From Bacteroidales bacterium (GTDB lineage: Bacteria > Bacteroidota > Bacteroidia > Bacteroidales > UBA932): a stretch of 64,000 nucleotides of DNA. The notes beneath the pieces are model-generated. The model worked only from the letters and a program-made list of their open reading frames with translations, ran no database searches and was not told the DNA's origin. The translations under genes were made by a program, and so were the position numbers. Positions 46,974 to 55,673 of this stretch are shown here, piece by piece. Location: assembly GCA_016286385.1 (NCBI GenBank), contig JAEESO010000002.1:185346-249345 (forward strand). The letters run 5' to 3'. The number at the start of each line of letters is the position of its first letter. Within the stretch, counting starts at the first letter, position 1.

Positions 46974-48983
46974 TTAAAACGGCACCACCAATTTAAAGGT
47001 GACGTTCCGGCCAATATTGAATATGCCGATGTCCTTCAGGCGGCTAAGGTGCGGGGCGTAGACGGTGTCCGTGAGATTGGAGCCAATCACGTAAATGGAG
47101 AAACGTGTCTTTCCCGCAATCACCACATCCGTTCCGGCCGATGCTCCAAGAAGGAGGTACCCGGGCGTTGCTGTCTCCGTGCCATCCTTGGCGTAGAAGT
47201 GGTTCTGGGGCATATTCCAGTCAAGATTAAGGGACAGGAAAGCATTGTTGAAGACATGCTGGCCGTGGGTAATCTCCCACTTGATCTCAGAAAAAAGGCG
47301 CGGTGCCGGTATAAGCGGCAGGAAGTCTCCGGAAGCCTCACGGGCATAGACGTAGGAGAATGCGCTGCTAAGATGCAGCTGATGGATGGGGTGGACGTCT
47401 ATCCCCACTTCACCGCCCGCAAGGTGGGCAAGGCCGCTGCGGAAGGCATAAACCGGGAGGCCTTCATCGGAGACGGCTCCGTTTCTTGCCGCAAAGATGT
47501 AATTGTCCACGCGGCTTGCAAAAAGGGCCGCCTGGACGGATACATAATTGGAAGTGAAATCCACTCCCAGATCACCCTGGAGGCTGTATTCCGGCTTAAG
47601 GTCCCTGTTTCCAACCTCAAAGCGGAAGGTCCCTTCATGCTCACCGTTTGAGCCAAGTTCCGAAAGATTGGGAGCGCGGAACCCGCGGGCCACATTTGCT
47701 CTCAGAGTGAAGTGTTCCCCAAGCTGTCGCACCGCTCCAAGGCTGGCGCTGATGCCGGGAAAAGTGCGGCTGAAATCCTCAAACCTGCCTTCAAGGGCTT
47801 CGCTGTGGAGAGAGCGGATATCGGCCCGCAGGCCACCGGAAAGGGTCCATTCCCCAAGGGTTTTTGAGGCGGTTGCAAAGATGCCGGCGTCAAAGAGGCT
47901 GTATGCGGGAATGAGGTATTCGTCGCCAAGGTTGCTGCTCCTCTGCCCCATTCCAGCTACGCCAAATGCGGTTTTCCAGCCTTCCCAGAGGCTCCCCTGC
48001 CAGCGGATGTCGTAGTTCAGGGTGTTAAGTTTGAAGTCAAGGCCGGGCTCTGATGCACTCTCCTCAAACTCCTGACGGCGGTTCTGCTGCCAGCCAAGGA
48101 GCACCTTGAGGTTTCCTGGGCCAAGATGGATGGTGTTATCCAGCACTGCCTTGTAATGGCGCACCTGCTGGAAGGGAAGAGTGGGCATATAGCCATAGTT
48201 GTCGCCCTCCCCTTCTATCATTCCGGGGGTGAGGTGGAAGTAGGAGAAACGCAGCCTGGAGTATCCCCATCGGCCATTTTTACCTATTAAGGCCGATGCC
48301 GCCCGCTGCCGGAACCCGGAATTTGCCACGGGGCCGTTGGAGGCGTTGGAGTAGGCGCGGGCGTATTTGTCGGAGAATCGGCCCCCGATAATCCAGCCCT
48401 TCACATTACCGTCTGCGGCAAGGGAATAGGCTGCAAGGCCGTTATTGGTCTGGTACTCCGCCTCTGCGCTTCCGCCAAACTCTCCCGGGCCGCGCACGGG
48501 CTCCGGGTGGAAGATGATGATGCCGGCAAGGGCGTCGGAGCCGTACATCAGGGATGCCGGGCCCTTCAGGATTTCAACGGAATGGACGCCGGCGCCGTCC
48601 ACTTCAATGCCGTGCTCGTCGCCCCACTGCTGGCCCTCCTGGCGGATGCCGTCACTCACAACCACAACGCGGTTGTAGCCCATTCCGCGGATCACGGGTT
48701 TGGAAATTCCGCCGCCAGTTGTGATTTCACTGATGCCGGGTTCCCTTGATATTATGTTTATTATGTTACCGCCGGAAGATGCCTTTAATTCCGACGGACG
48801 GATTACGGAAACCGGCGCGCTCATTTCCTTCATCTTTGCCTCCCCTGCAAGGCCGGTAACTACTATTTCCTTGAGCTCCAGGTGTTTAAAGAATACATCC
48901 GTGGAGTCCTGATGGCTCTCCTGAGCCGCCGCTGCTACACAAAAAGGGAGCAGCGACAATGCAATAATTGTCTTCATTTTCAT
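46974..48983 (-). CDS. TonB-dependent receptor
   Basis: Plug domain EIVVTGLAGEAKMKEMSAPVSVI..GISKPVIRGMGYNRVVVVSDGIRQEGQQWGDEHG; beta-barrel C-terminal F. Confidence 0.93.
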   Translation of the reverse strand: MKMKTIIALSLLPFCVAAAAQESHQDSTDVFFKHLELKEIVVTGLAGEAKMKEMSAPVSVIRPSELKASSGGNIINIISREPGISEITTGGGISKPVIRGMGYNRVVVVSDGIRQEGQQWGDEHGIEVDGAGVHSVEILKGPASLMYGSDALAGIIIFHPEPVRGPGEFGGSAEAEYQTNNGLAAYSLAADGNVKGWIIGGRFSDKYARAYSNASNGPVANSGFRQRAASALIGKNGRWGYSRLRFSYFHLTPGMIEGEGDNYGYMPTLPFQQVRHYKAVLDNTIHLGPGNLKVLLGWQQNRRQEFEESASEPGLDFKLNTLNYDIRWQGSLWEGWKTAFGVAGMGQRSSNLGDEYLIPAYSLFDAGIFATASKTLGEWTLSGGLRADIRSLHSEALEGRFEDFSRTFPGISASLGAVRQLGEHFTLRANVARGFRAPNLSELGSNGEHEGTFRFEVGNRDLKPEYSLQGDLGVDFTSNYVSVQAALFASRVDNYIFAARNGAVSDEGLPVYAFRSGLAHLAGGEVGIDVHPIHQLHLSSAFSYVYAREASGDFLPLIPAPRLFSEIKWEITHGQHVFNNAFLSLNLDWNMPQNHFYAKDGTETATPGYLLLGASAGTDVVIAGKTRFSIYVIGSNLTDTVYAPHLSRLKDIGIFNIGRNVTFKLVVPF

Positions 48984-49010
48984 TCTGATTCAGTTTTTAA
49001 GGATTAATAA

Positions 49011-49361
49011 CTAGATACAGAATGAAACGGGCGGGGCACGGGGGGATGAAGGGTTATGGACTGGAGATGCGGCGTCTTTGGGAGAATCTTCCGGAGACGG
49101 CGCGGAAACGGCAGCATTGAAGCATACCGTGATGCCTTCCGAGGGCACATACTGCTGCCCCAGGAGTTGGCATATAAGGCATTCATCGGTGCCGGCGCCG
49201 GGGTTCAGATGGCCCTGGTGCGGCTGATGCTGGGCGCAGGAATGACAGTTTGCGTCTTCCTGCAGAAGCGGCGTGTGATGATGATGAAAAGGCGCAATCA
49301 GAACCGCCGGCAGGATTACTGCCAGCATAAGAAGGGCCGATATGCGCTTTTTCAGTAGCAC
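49011..49361 (-). CDS. small secreted His/Cys-rich protein (putative metal binding)
   Basis: PFHHHHTPLLQEDANCHSCAQHQPHQGH...DECLICQL. Confidence 0.65.
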   Translation of the reverse strand: MLLKKRISALLMLAVILPAVLIAPFHHHHTPLLQEDANCHSCAQHQPHQGHLNPGAGTDECLICQLLGQQYVPSEGITVCFNAAVSAPSPEDSPKDAASPVHNPSSPRAPPVSFCI

Positions 49362-49363
49362 GT

Positions 49364-50578
49364 CTATCCTTTGAAGGTGTATCCGGCCTTTTCTACGGCG
49401 GCGCGGATGTCTTCCGCTTTTGCGGGGCCTTTGATGGTAAGGCTTTTTCTGGAGGCACTGGCCTTGGCTTCCTCCACGCCGGGAACATCCTCCACGGCGC
49501 GGCAGACGGCGGCCTCGCAGTGGCTGCAGTGCATCCCTTCAACTGTATAGACAGCGGTATCAGGGTCCTGAGCCTTAGCTTTAAAGCGTTCAAAAAGTTT
49601 CATAGTAAGAGCAAAGATAATAAGAATTGTGAGAACGGCCGCGCAAATTAGTTTGAAAGTGCCGGGAAAAGCCTCCGCGGCGCAGCAGGAAGCTATTCCC
49701 GCAGCTTCCGGAACTTTGAGGCCGATAGCATTGATGACAAGCCCGAAGCCAATGGAGAACGCCACTATTGTGCCAAGGTAAATCCACGTAAAACGGCTTC
49801 CAAGGGCCTTACGGACCACAAGGATTGACGCCAGGTTTACCGCCGGTCCCGCCATAAGCATTACCAGCGCGGCACCCGGAGAGAGGCCTTTCATCATAAG
49901 CGCCGCCGCCACAGGTATACTTCCAGTGGAGCATATGTACATAGGGACGGCTACTACCAGAATCACAAGCATCTGAAGGAGAGGCTCACTGCCAAACTGC
50001 AGGAAAAACTGGTCCGGGATAGCCACCTGTATGAGTGCGGCAACAAGAAGACCAATTGCAAGGCGGCCTCCAATGTCCTGGATCATCTCAAAGTATGAAT
50101 ACTTCAGGACCCTCCAGATGCGGTTCCCGGATTCTACCTTGCAGGAATCATTTTGTTCAGATGTGGCTTCTTCATTCCCTGCCAGCCTGTTTACTAGAAT
50201 GCCGCCGCAGACACCTGTCACCAGAGCCGCCACCGGACGCACAATGGCAAAGCCCAGTCCTAGCAGCGAAAACGTTGCCAGGATGGAGTCTATCCCCGTT
50301 TGGGGCGTTGCAATGAGAAACGACGCCACGGCACCTTTGGAAGCGTTTTCCCTCCTAAGGCCTATTGCAGTGGGGATAACCCCACAGGAGCATAGCGGCA
50401 GCGGAACCCCCAGAAGCGCGGCCCAGAGAACCGCCCACTTATTGTCCCTTGAAAGGTATTTCCTATAGAATCCCTTTGGCACAAAAACGTGCAGGATACC
50501 CGCTATCAGAAAACCAAGAAGCAGGTACGGGCTCATCTCTGAGACCACTTTCAAAAGGGACATCAAAAACTCTCTCAT
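49364..50578 (-). CDS. SO_0444-family Cu/Zn efflux permease with C-terminal HMA domain
   Basis: GVPLPLCSCGVIPTAIGLRRENASKGAV..; C-terminal VEGMHCSHCEAAV. Confidence 0.85.
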   Translation of the reverse strand: MREFLMSLLKVVSEMSPYLLLGFLIAGILHVFVPKGFYRKYLSRDNKWAVLWAALLGVPLPLCSCGVIPTAIGLRRENASKGAVASFLIATPQTGIDSILATFSLLGLGFAIVRPVAALVTGVCGGILVNRLAGNEEATSEQNDSCKVESGNRIWRVLKYSYFEMIQDIGGRLAIGLLVAALIQVAIPDQFFLQFGSEPLLQMLVILVVAVPMYICSTGSIPVAAALMMKGLSPGAALVMLMAGPAVNLASILVVRKALGSRFTWIYLGTIVAFSIGFGLVINAIGLKVPEAAGIASCCAAEAFPGTFKLICAAVLTILIIFALTMKLFERFKAKAQDPDTAVYTVEGMHCSHCEAAVCRAVEDVPGVEEAKASASRKSLTIKGPAKAEDIRAAVEKAGYTFKG

Positions 50579-50672
50579 CTCTCAATTCATTTTGCAGTGC
50601 AAATTTAGCAAATAAAACTGTATGGCAGTATCCCCATTGTTAGTGATTGTGGCTCTTCCCTTTTTGTTCTGT

Positions 50673-50984
50673 AAGTGCTGGTGATGTGACTTATTCTGGC
50701 ACATCTCCCGCAGAAATGGGCCAAAAGTGCCGGTGATGTGACTTTTTCTGGCACACCACCCGCAGAAATGGGGCAAAAGTGCTGGTGATGTGACTTTTTC
50801 TGGCACACCACCCGCAGAAATGGGGCAAAAGTGCTGGTGATGTGACTTTTTCTGGCACACCACCCGCATAAATGGGGCAAAAGTGCCGGTGATGTGACTA
50901 TTTTGGGCACACCACCCGCATAAATGGGGCAAAAGTGCCGGTGATGTGACTTTTTCTGGCACATCTCCTGCAGAAATGGGGCAA
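50673..50984. repeat. tandem array, six 52-bp units (AAGTGCYGGTGATGTGACTTTTTCTGGCACACCACCCGCAGAAATGGGGCAA)
   Basis: AAGTGC at 50673, 50725, 50777, 50829, 50881, 50933; exact 52-bp period. Confidence 0.95.
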
Positions 50985-51165
50985 GGAAGCAGTGCCGATG
51001 CCCCCTGGAACCATAATCTCCGTTCCCGCAGAAGTAAAGCACTGGCACGGCGCTGCCGCAGACTCCTGGTTCCAGCACATCACCTACCATAAGGATGTGC
51101 AGGAAGGCGCCTCCAATGAGTGGCTGGAGCCTGTCAATGACAGCATTTACAACTCACTGAAATAG
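50983..51165 (+). pseudogene. C-terminal remnant of a cupin-type (carboxymuconolactone decarboxylase/cupin) protein
   Basis: Open frame ...EAVPMPPGTIISVPAEVKHWHGAAADSWFQHITYHKDVQEGASNEWLEPVNDSIYNSLK* without upstream portion. Confidence 0.65.
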
Positions 51166-51169
51166 AAAG

Positions 51170-51207
51170 TGCGGTTAGTGGTCCATACTACTGGACCCCT
51201 AACCGCA
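51170..51207. terminator. 16-bp-stem hairpin
   Basis: TGCGGTTAGTGGTCCA-tactac-TGGACCCCTAACCGCA, one mismatch. Confidence 0.7.
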
Positions 51208-51266
51208 AAAACACCCCTTTTTCGCTGTTAGGCTGCACATATTTTGTACCCCTAACCGCACCGGGA

Positions 51267-51731
51267 CTATTCCTGAACCGGAACTTCGGTTTCAGAAGAG
51301 AGGATGTACACGGATTTCTGACCGTTTTCACGGGCAAACTTCATGGCGCCCTCAAGGTCTTCCTCCGGGAACAGTTTTACGCTCTCGTAGTAGTAGTTTC
51401 CGGATTCCTTGTCCTTCCAGCCGCCAACATAGCCGTCATGGGAATAGGCGTGCGCGGTGACATTGTAAATATCACGGTTGCCTCTCATTCCCCTTGTCTC
51501 TGCATACGCTACGGCAATGCCAGCTTTGGGCTCTTCCATAGTGTGAATATCCATTGTGAAGCCCTCAGGATGGCTCCGGCCCATGGAAAGGATGCGGTTA
51601 CGGACGGTGGAGGGAGTGCGCACCACATTAGTGCTTGAAGTGCTTTCAGTGGTCTTGGAAGCTGTACCGCAGGAAGTTACAACCGGTGCGGCAATAAGAA
51701 GCGCCGCTATAAGAACGTAAAGTTTTCTCAT
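51267..51731 (-). CDS. hypothetical lipoprotein
   Basis: MRKLYVLIAALLIAAPVVTSCG lipobox. Confidence 0.65.
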   Translation of the reverse strand: MRKLYVLIAALLIAAPVVTSCGTASKTTESTSSTNVVRTPSTVRNRILSMGRSHPEGFTMDIHTMEEPKAGIAVAYAETRGMRGNRDIYNVTAHAYSHDGYVGGWKDKESGNYYYESVKLFPEEDLEGAMKFARENGQKSVYILSSETEVPVQE

Positions 51732-51800
51732 ATGGACAAAGGTTCAGTTTTTCAAAGTTACGCAAAAAATCCTTATCTTTAAGCCGATAAACATAAGAAT

Positions 51801-52850
51801 ATGAAAAGACTCCCTATCCTTGCAGCAGCAGCCATCATCCTTGCAGCCTGCGGAACCACCAACAATTCCGGCGTTAAGGACGGAAACAAGTATGTCCCCT
51901 ATGACCAGCGTGACGGAGAAGAGGCTGTGGTGTATTTCACCCGTAACCTGTCTCCGGAAGGCCTCCTAGCCGCCTATGAGAAAGTAAGCGGAGAGATTAC
52001 CGGAAAGGTGGGCGTAAAACTCCACACCGGAGAGCAGAACGGTCCTAACATCATTCCCCGTGAATGGGTGAAGGCCCTCATTGAGAAGGACCTCCCAGAT
52101 GCCACAATCATAGAGACCAATACCTACTATAAAGGAGACCGCTATACCACGGAGCTGCACCGCAAAACCCTTGAGGTGAACGGCTGGACATTCTGCCCTG
52201 TGGATATCATAGATGAGGATGACACCCTCACCCTTCCCGTAAAGGACGGAAAGTGGTTCCGGAAAATGGCTGTGGGAAGCCACCTTGTGAACTATGACTC
52301 AATGGTAGCCCTCACCCACTTCAAGGGTCACACCCAGGGCGGATTTGGCGGCTCCAACAAGAATATCGGCATAGGTTGTGCCGATGGCCGCGTGGGCAAA
52401 GCCTGGATCCATACCACTCCCGGTCAGCCCAATCAGTGGGACATTGCTGAGGAAGAGTTCATGGAGCGTATGACAGAGAGCACCAAGGCCACCATAGACC
52501 ACTTTGGGAAGCATGTCACCTACGTGAACGTGATGCGCAACATGTCCGTCTCCTGCGACTGCGAAGGCACGGCCGCGGCCCCCGTGGTAACCCCCAACGT
52601 TGGAATCCTCTCCTCCACGGATATCCTTGCCGTGGACCAGGCCTGCGTGGACATTGTATATGCAATGACCGCCGAAGAACACCATGATCTTGTGGAGCGT
52701 ATAGAAACGCGTCATGGCCTCCGCCAGCTTTCATACATGAAAGAACTGGGCATGGGCCATGACAAGTACATTCTCATAGACCTTGACAACGGCGGAAAGA
52801 AAATCACCGCCGCCGATGCCGCCAAGGACCTTAAACCGTTTGTGAAATAG
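51801..52850 (+). CDS. DUF362-domain lipoprotein
   Basis: Lipobox LAACG; VALTHFKGHTQGGFGGSNKNIGIGCADGRVGK. Confidence 0.75.
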   Translation: MKRLPILAAAAIILAACGTTNNSGVKDGNKYVPYDQRDGEEAVVYFTRNLSPEGLLAAYEKVSGEITGKVGVKLHTGEQNGPNIIPREWVKALIEKDLPDATIIETNTYYKGDRYTTELHRKTLEVNGWTFCPVDIIDEDDTLTLPVKDGKWFRKMAVGSHLVNYDSMVALTHFKGHTQGGFGGSNKNIGIGCADGRVGKAWIHTTPGQPNQWDIAEEEFMERMTESTKATIDHFGKHVTYVNVMRNMSVSCDCEGTAAAPVVTPNVGILSSTDILAVDQACVDIVYAMTAEEHHDLVERIETRHGLRQLSYMKELGMGHDKYILIDLDNGGKKITAADAAKDLKPFVK

Positions 52851-52851
52851 C

Positions 52852-53313
52852 CTAGGAGGCTCTTACAAGAGTGTCCGGGAAGTTCTCCCTGGCTTTCTCC
52901 AACCCCTCTTCCATCAGCCTCAGAAGGTTCTTTATGCCTTCTCCGGCGCTGTTGATGAGGCTGTCCACATCAATTCCCATATCCTTCCCCTCGCTGTCCT
53001 TGGGGATCCACTTCACGGTGATGTAATCCCCGGTGGAGGTATCAAAGATCTGATATGTGCCGATATGACCGGTACGGCGGAATTCGTATCGGCCTATCTG
53101 GTGATGATTGTGGCTCTGCTTTGGGGAAACGACGGCCTCGAAGGTCATATCGGCCTCATTGTCATAATGGATGGCAAAGAGCTCCCCCGTTGCAGTGTCA
53201 AACTTGAGGGAATAGCCGGGATACCAGGTTTTGATGTTCTTGAAGCGGCCCACCTGAGCAAAGAGAGGCAGCGCAAGAAGAACTGCCAGAACAATTAAAA
53301 CAATTCTTTTCAT
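52852..53313 (-). CDS. hypothetical secreted protein
   Basis: Signal peptide MKRIVLIVLAVLLALPLFAQ. Confidence 0.6.
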   Translation of the reverse strand: MKRIVLIVLAVLLALPLFAQVGRFKNIKTWYPGYSLKFDTATGELFAIHYDNEADMTFEAVVSPKQSHNHHQIGRYEFRRTGHIGTYQIFDTSTGDYITVKWIPKDSEGKDMGIDVDSLINSAGEGIKNLLRLMEEGLEKARENFPDTLVRAS

Positions 53314-53333
53314 ACTCCCTTTTCCCGCAATTA

Positions 53334-55673
53334 TCAGGCCACTTTGGTGATGCGGCCACGGCTGGCATCCATCACAATGTGGTCACCGTTTTTGAGGACC
53401 TTTGTAGCGCCCTTAACGTTTACAATGGTTGGAAGGCCGTACTCACGCGCCACAACCGCGCCGTGGGACAGCGAGGAGCCTATCTCCGTGACAAGGCCGC
53501 TGACAATTGAATAATACGGCGTCCAGCCAATATCAGTGAAACGGGCAACCATAATCTCACCTTTCTGCAGGTCATTGGCGTCCTGGGCGCAGTTCACAAT
53601 GCGGACAATTCCCTCGCACCGGCCATTTGAAACAGGAACGCCGGAAATTTCACCTTCACCTGGTTCAACGTCAAAGACATCGGCAACAGGCTTGCCGATA
53701 TAGGTGTCGTCAAATGAAAGCCCTTCCTGGATGGCATTGGCCTTCCTGCGGCGCACAGCAACAGGTACCAGGGATGCTTCTCCGCCAATCAAGCGGCCAA
53801 TTTCATCATGTGTAAAGAAGTAAATGAGATCTGCATCCGGAAGCAGCCCGGCGGCAACCAGAAGCGCTGCAAGACGTGCATACTGAGTCTTGAAAAGGTC
53901 TATGATTTCAATGAGCCTGGACTTTGTGTATTCCCTGTCCACAACGGCCTGACGGGCCTTTTTTGCATAGATTATGCTGGCTGCCTTAAGAAGCGGATTC
54001 CTCACAAAACTGAACTTCCGCCTGTAATCAATCCGCTCCTCCTTCTCAGTGAGATTCATGGGAGAGCCGATAATACTTGAGAGGTAGTTCATAAGAGGAA
54101 TCTCATCCTCCCGCCAGGGCTTGTTCCTGAGTTCCGCCTCCTTGATGCAGCGGTGCCCGTGCACGCGGAGGAAATCCTGGTACTTCTCACTCACGGAAGG
54201 GTGCTTCCCTATGAATGATAGAAGTTCATCGGCCTTCAAAGATGCCGCACGGGGCTCTATGGACTTTATCTCGCGGGCAAGCTCCTGCAGGCGCTTAAGG
54301 ATATCGGCACTTTCAATTCCGGGGATGTTGCTGAGGAGCCCCGACAGGAAGGACTGATACTCGCTCTTATCCGGGAAGTACTTGTCCAGCATCATATAGA
54401 GCGTACTTGTGGCGCTCCCGGAATAGGCCGATGAAGCGTAGTGGTAGATAAGGCTCTCGTCCAGGAGGGCAAGGTTCCTGTCTATGCTGGCGTATAGATC
54501 GGCATAACTCTCCCCTTCAAACGAAATCCTTGGGATGAGCCTGTCAAGCTTTCCCATGGCGGCATGCCCTGAGAAGACGTATTTAAGGAACTTCACGGAA
54601 TTGATAACGCGCACAACGCCATTGGAATATGGTGCGGTCACCGGCGGGTAATCGTGATACTCTCCCATGATTGAGAGATTCATTGACTGAGGATTTGCAA
54701 TGCCAACTTTAGCGTGCATGGCATAAAGCAGGTTCATGTCAAAGAAAAGGTGCCCGGAAATGGAGGAAATGAGCCTCAGAGGGGTCTCTTCATTGGCATC
54801 TTTGTACACGCCCGCCAGCGCCAGCATATATCGCATGCCGTAGTCTATGGCCTTGGCAGATGTAGATAGCGTAAGCGGAGTCACCGCCCCCGGCATCATC
54901 TCCCCTACGTTTCTTTTGGTGAATAGGTGGCCGGAGATGTCGTCGTCCCTGTCAAATTCCTCGATGTCAATGATTTCCGTGGTGATGGGGCGCATCTGGA
55001 GCAGGTAGAGTTTTCCACCCGCGATGGCCCATTCAAGGTCCATATCGGCATTGAAACTGGCCCTGATCTTCTTGCCTGTTTCATAAAGGAGCCGGACCTC
55101 TTCCTCAGAAAGGAGGTCGTCAGAGATAGCCCTGTAGTACTTCCTTGAAATCTCATATCTATGGGCCGATACCTTCCCCGAAACAAGGTTCTCCCCCTGC
55201 CCGGAGACGGCCTCAATGAGGATTGCGGAGCCGTTGGAAGGGCTGGCGGTGAAAAGGACACCTGCCTTTTCGCTGTCAATCATCTGCTGAACCACAACGT
55301 TCATCCGGCCCTTCTCAAGGTCAAAATGCTTTGCGTAATCCTTAACGCGGGCGGCATTAAGGGACGCCACGCATTTCTGAACGCTTTCTATGAGGTGGGC
55401 GCGGTCTACAAAGAGGTAGGTTTCATACTGACCGGCGTTTGATGCGGCGCCCTGGTCCTCGTTGGAGGCGGAGGAACGGACAGACACCTTGGCGGTGCCA
55501 AGGGAGTCAAATGCCGTGAGGATGGCTTCCTCATCCAGTTTGTCTATATCTGTAATTACAAATCCGGCGGGAACGGTGTATCCGTGCCTTGAAAGTTCAT
55601 CAAGACCTTTTGCTTTCCCTCCTACCTCACTGTATAGTTTTTCAGGTAATTCTCCCAGGTTATATATCTTCAT
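53334..55673 (-). CDS. PEP synthase/rifampicin phosphotransferase-like enzyme
   Basis: GGKAKGLDELSRHGYTVPAGFVIT; RSSASNEDQGAASNAGQYETYL; GSSLSHGAVVAREYGLPTIV phosphohistidine motif. Confidence 0.88.
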   Translation of the reverse strand: MKIYNLGELPEKLYSEVGGKAKGLDELSRHGYTVPAGFVITDIDKLDEEAILTAFDSLGTAKVSVRSSASNEDQGAASNAGQYETYLFVDRAHLIESVQKCVASLNAARVKDYAKHFDLEKGRMNVVVQQMIDSEKAGVLFTASPSNGSAILIEAVSGQGENLVSGKVSAHRYEISRKYYRAISDDLLSEEEVRLLYETGKKIRASFNADMDLEWAIAGGKLYLLQMRPITTEIIDIEEFDRDDDISGHLFTKRNVGEMMPGAVTPLTLSTSAKAIDYGMRYMLALAGVYKDANEETPLRLISSISGHLFFDMNLLYAMHAKVGIANPQSMNLSIMGEYHDYPPVTAPYSNGVVRVINSVKFLKYVFSGHAAMGKLDRLIPRISFEGESYADLYASIDRNLALLDESLIYHYASSAYSGSATSTLYMMLDKYFPDKSEYQSFLSGLLSNIPGIESADILKRLQELAREIKSIEPRAASLKADELLSFIGKHPSVSEKYQDFLRVHGHRCIKEAELRNKPWREDEIPLMNYLSSIIGSPMNLTEKEERIDYRRKFSFVRNPLLKAASIIYAKKARQAVVDREYTKSRLIEIIDLFKTQYARLAALLVAAGLLPDADLIYFFTHDEIGRLIGGEASLVPVAVRRRKANAIQEGLSFDDTYIGKPVADVFDVEPGEGEISGVPVSNGRCEGIVRIVNCAQDANDLQKGEIMVARFTDIGWTPYYSIVSGLVTEIGSSLSHGAVVAREYGLPTIVNVKGATKVLKNGDHIVMDASRGRITKVA

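Noticed and set aside
50673-50984. CRISPR array
   Set aside because: Units are contiguous and near-identical over all 52 bp; no unique spacers and no cas genes.
50582-51090. ORFs 50582-50962 and 50605-51090 (minus) encoding repeated CARKSHITGTFAPF-type peptides
   Set aside because: They are read-throughs of a 52-bp (non-multiple-of-3) DNA repeat, open in more than one frame, without a ribosome-binding or family signal; treated as non-coding.
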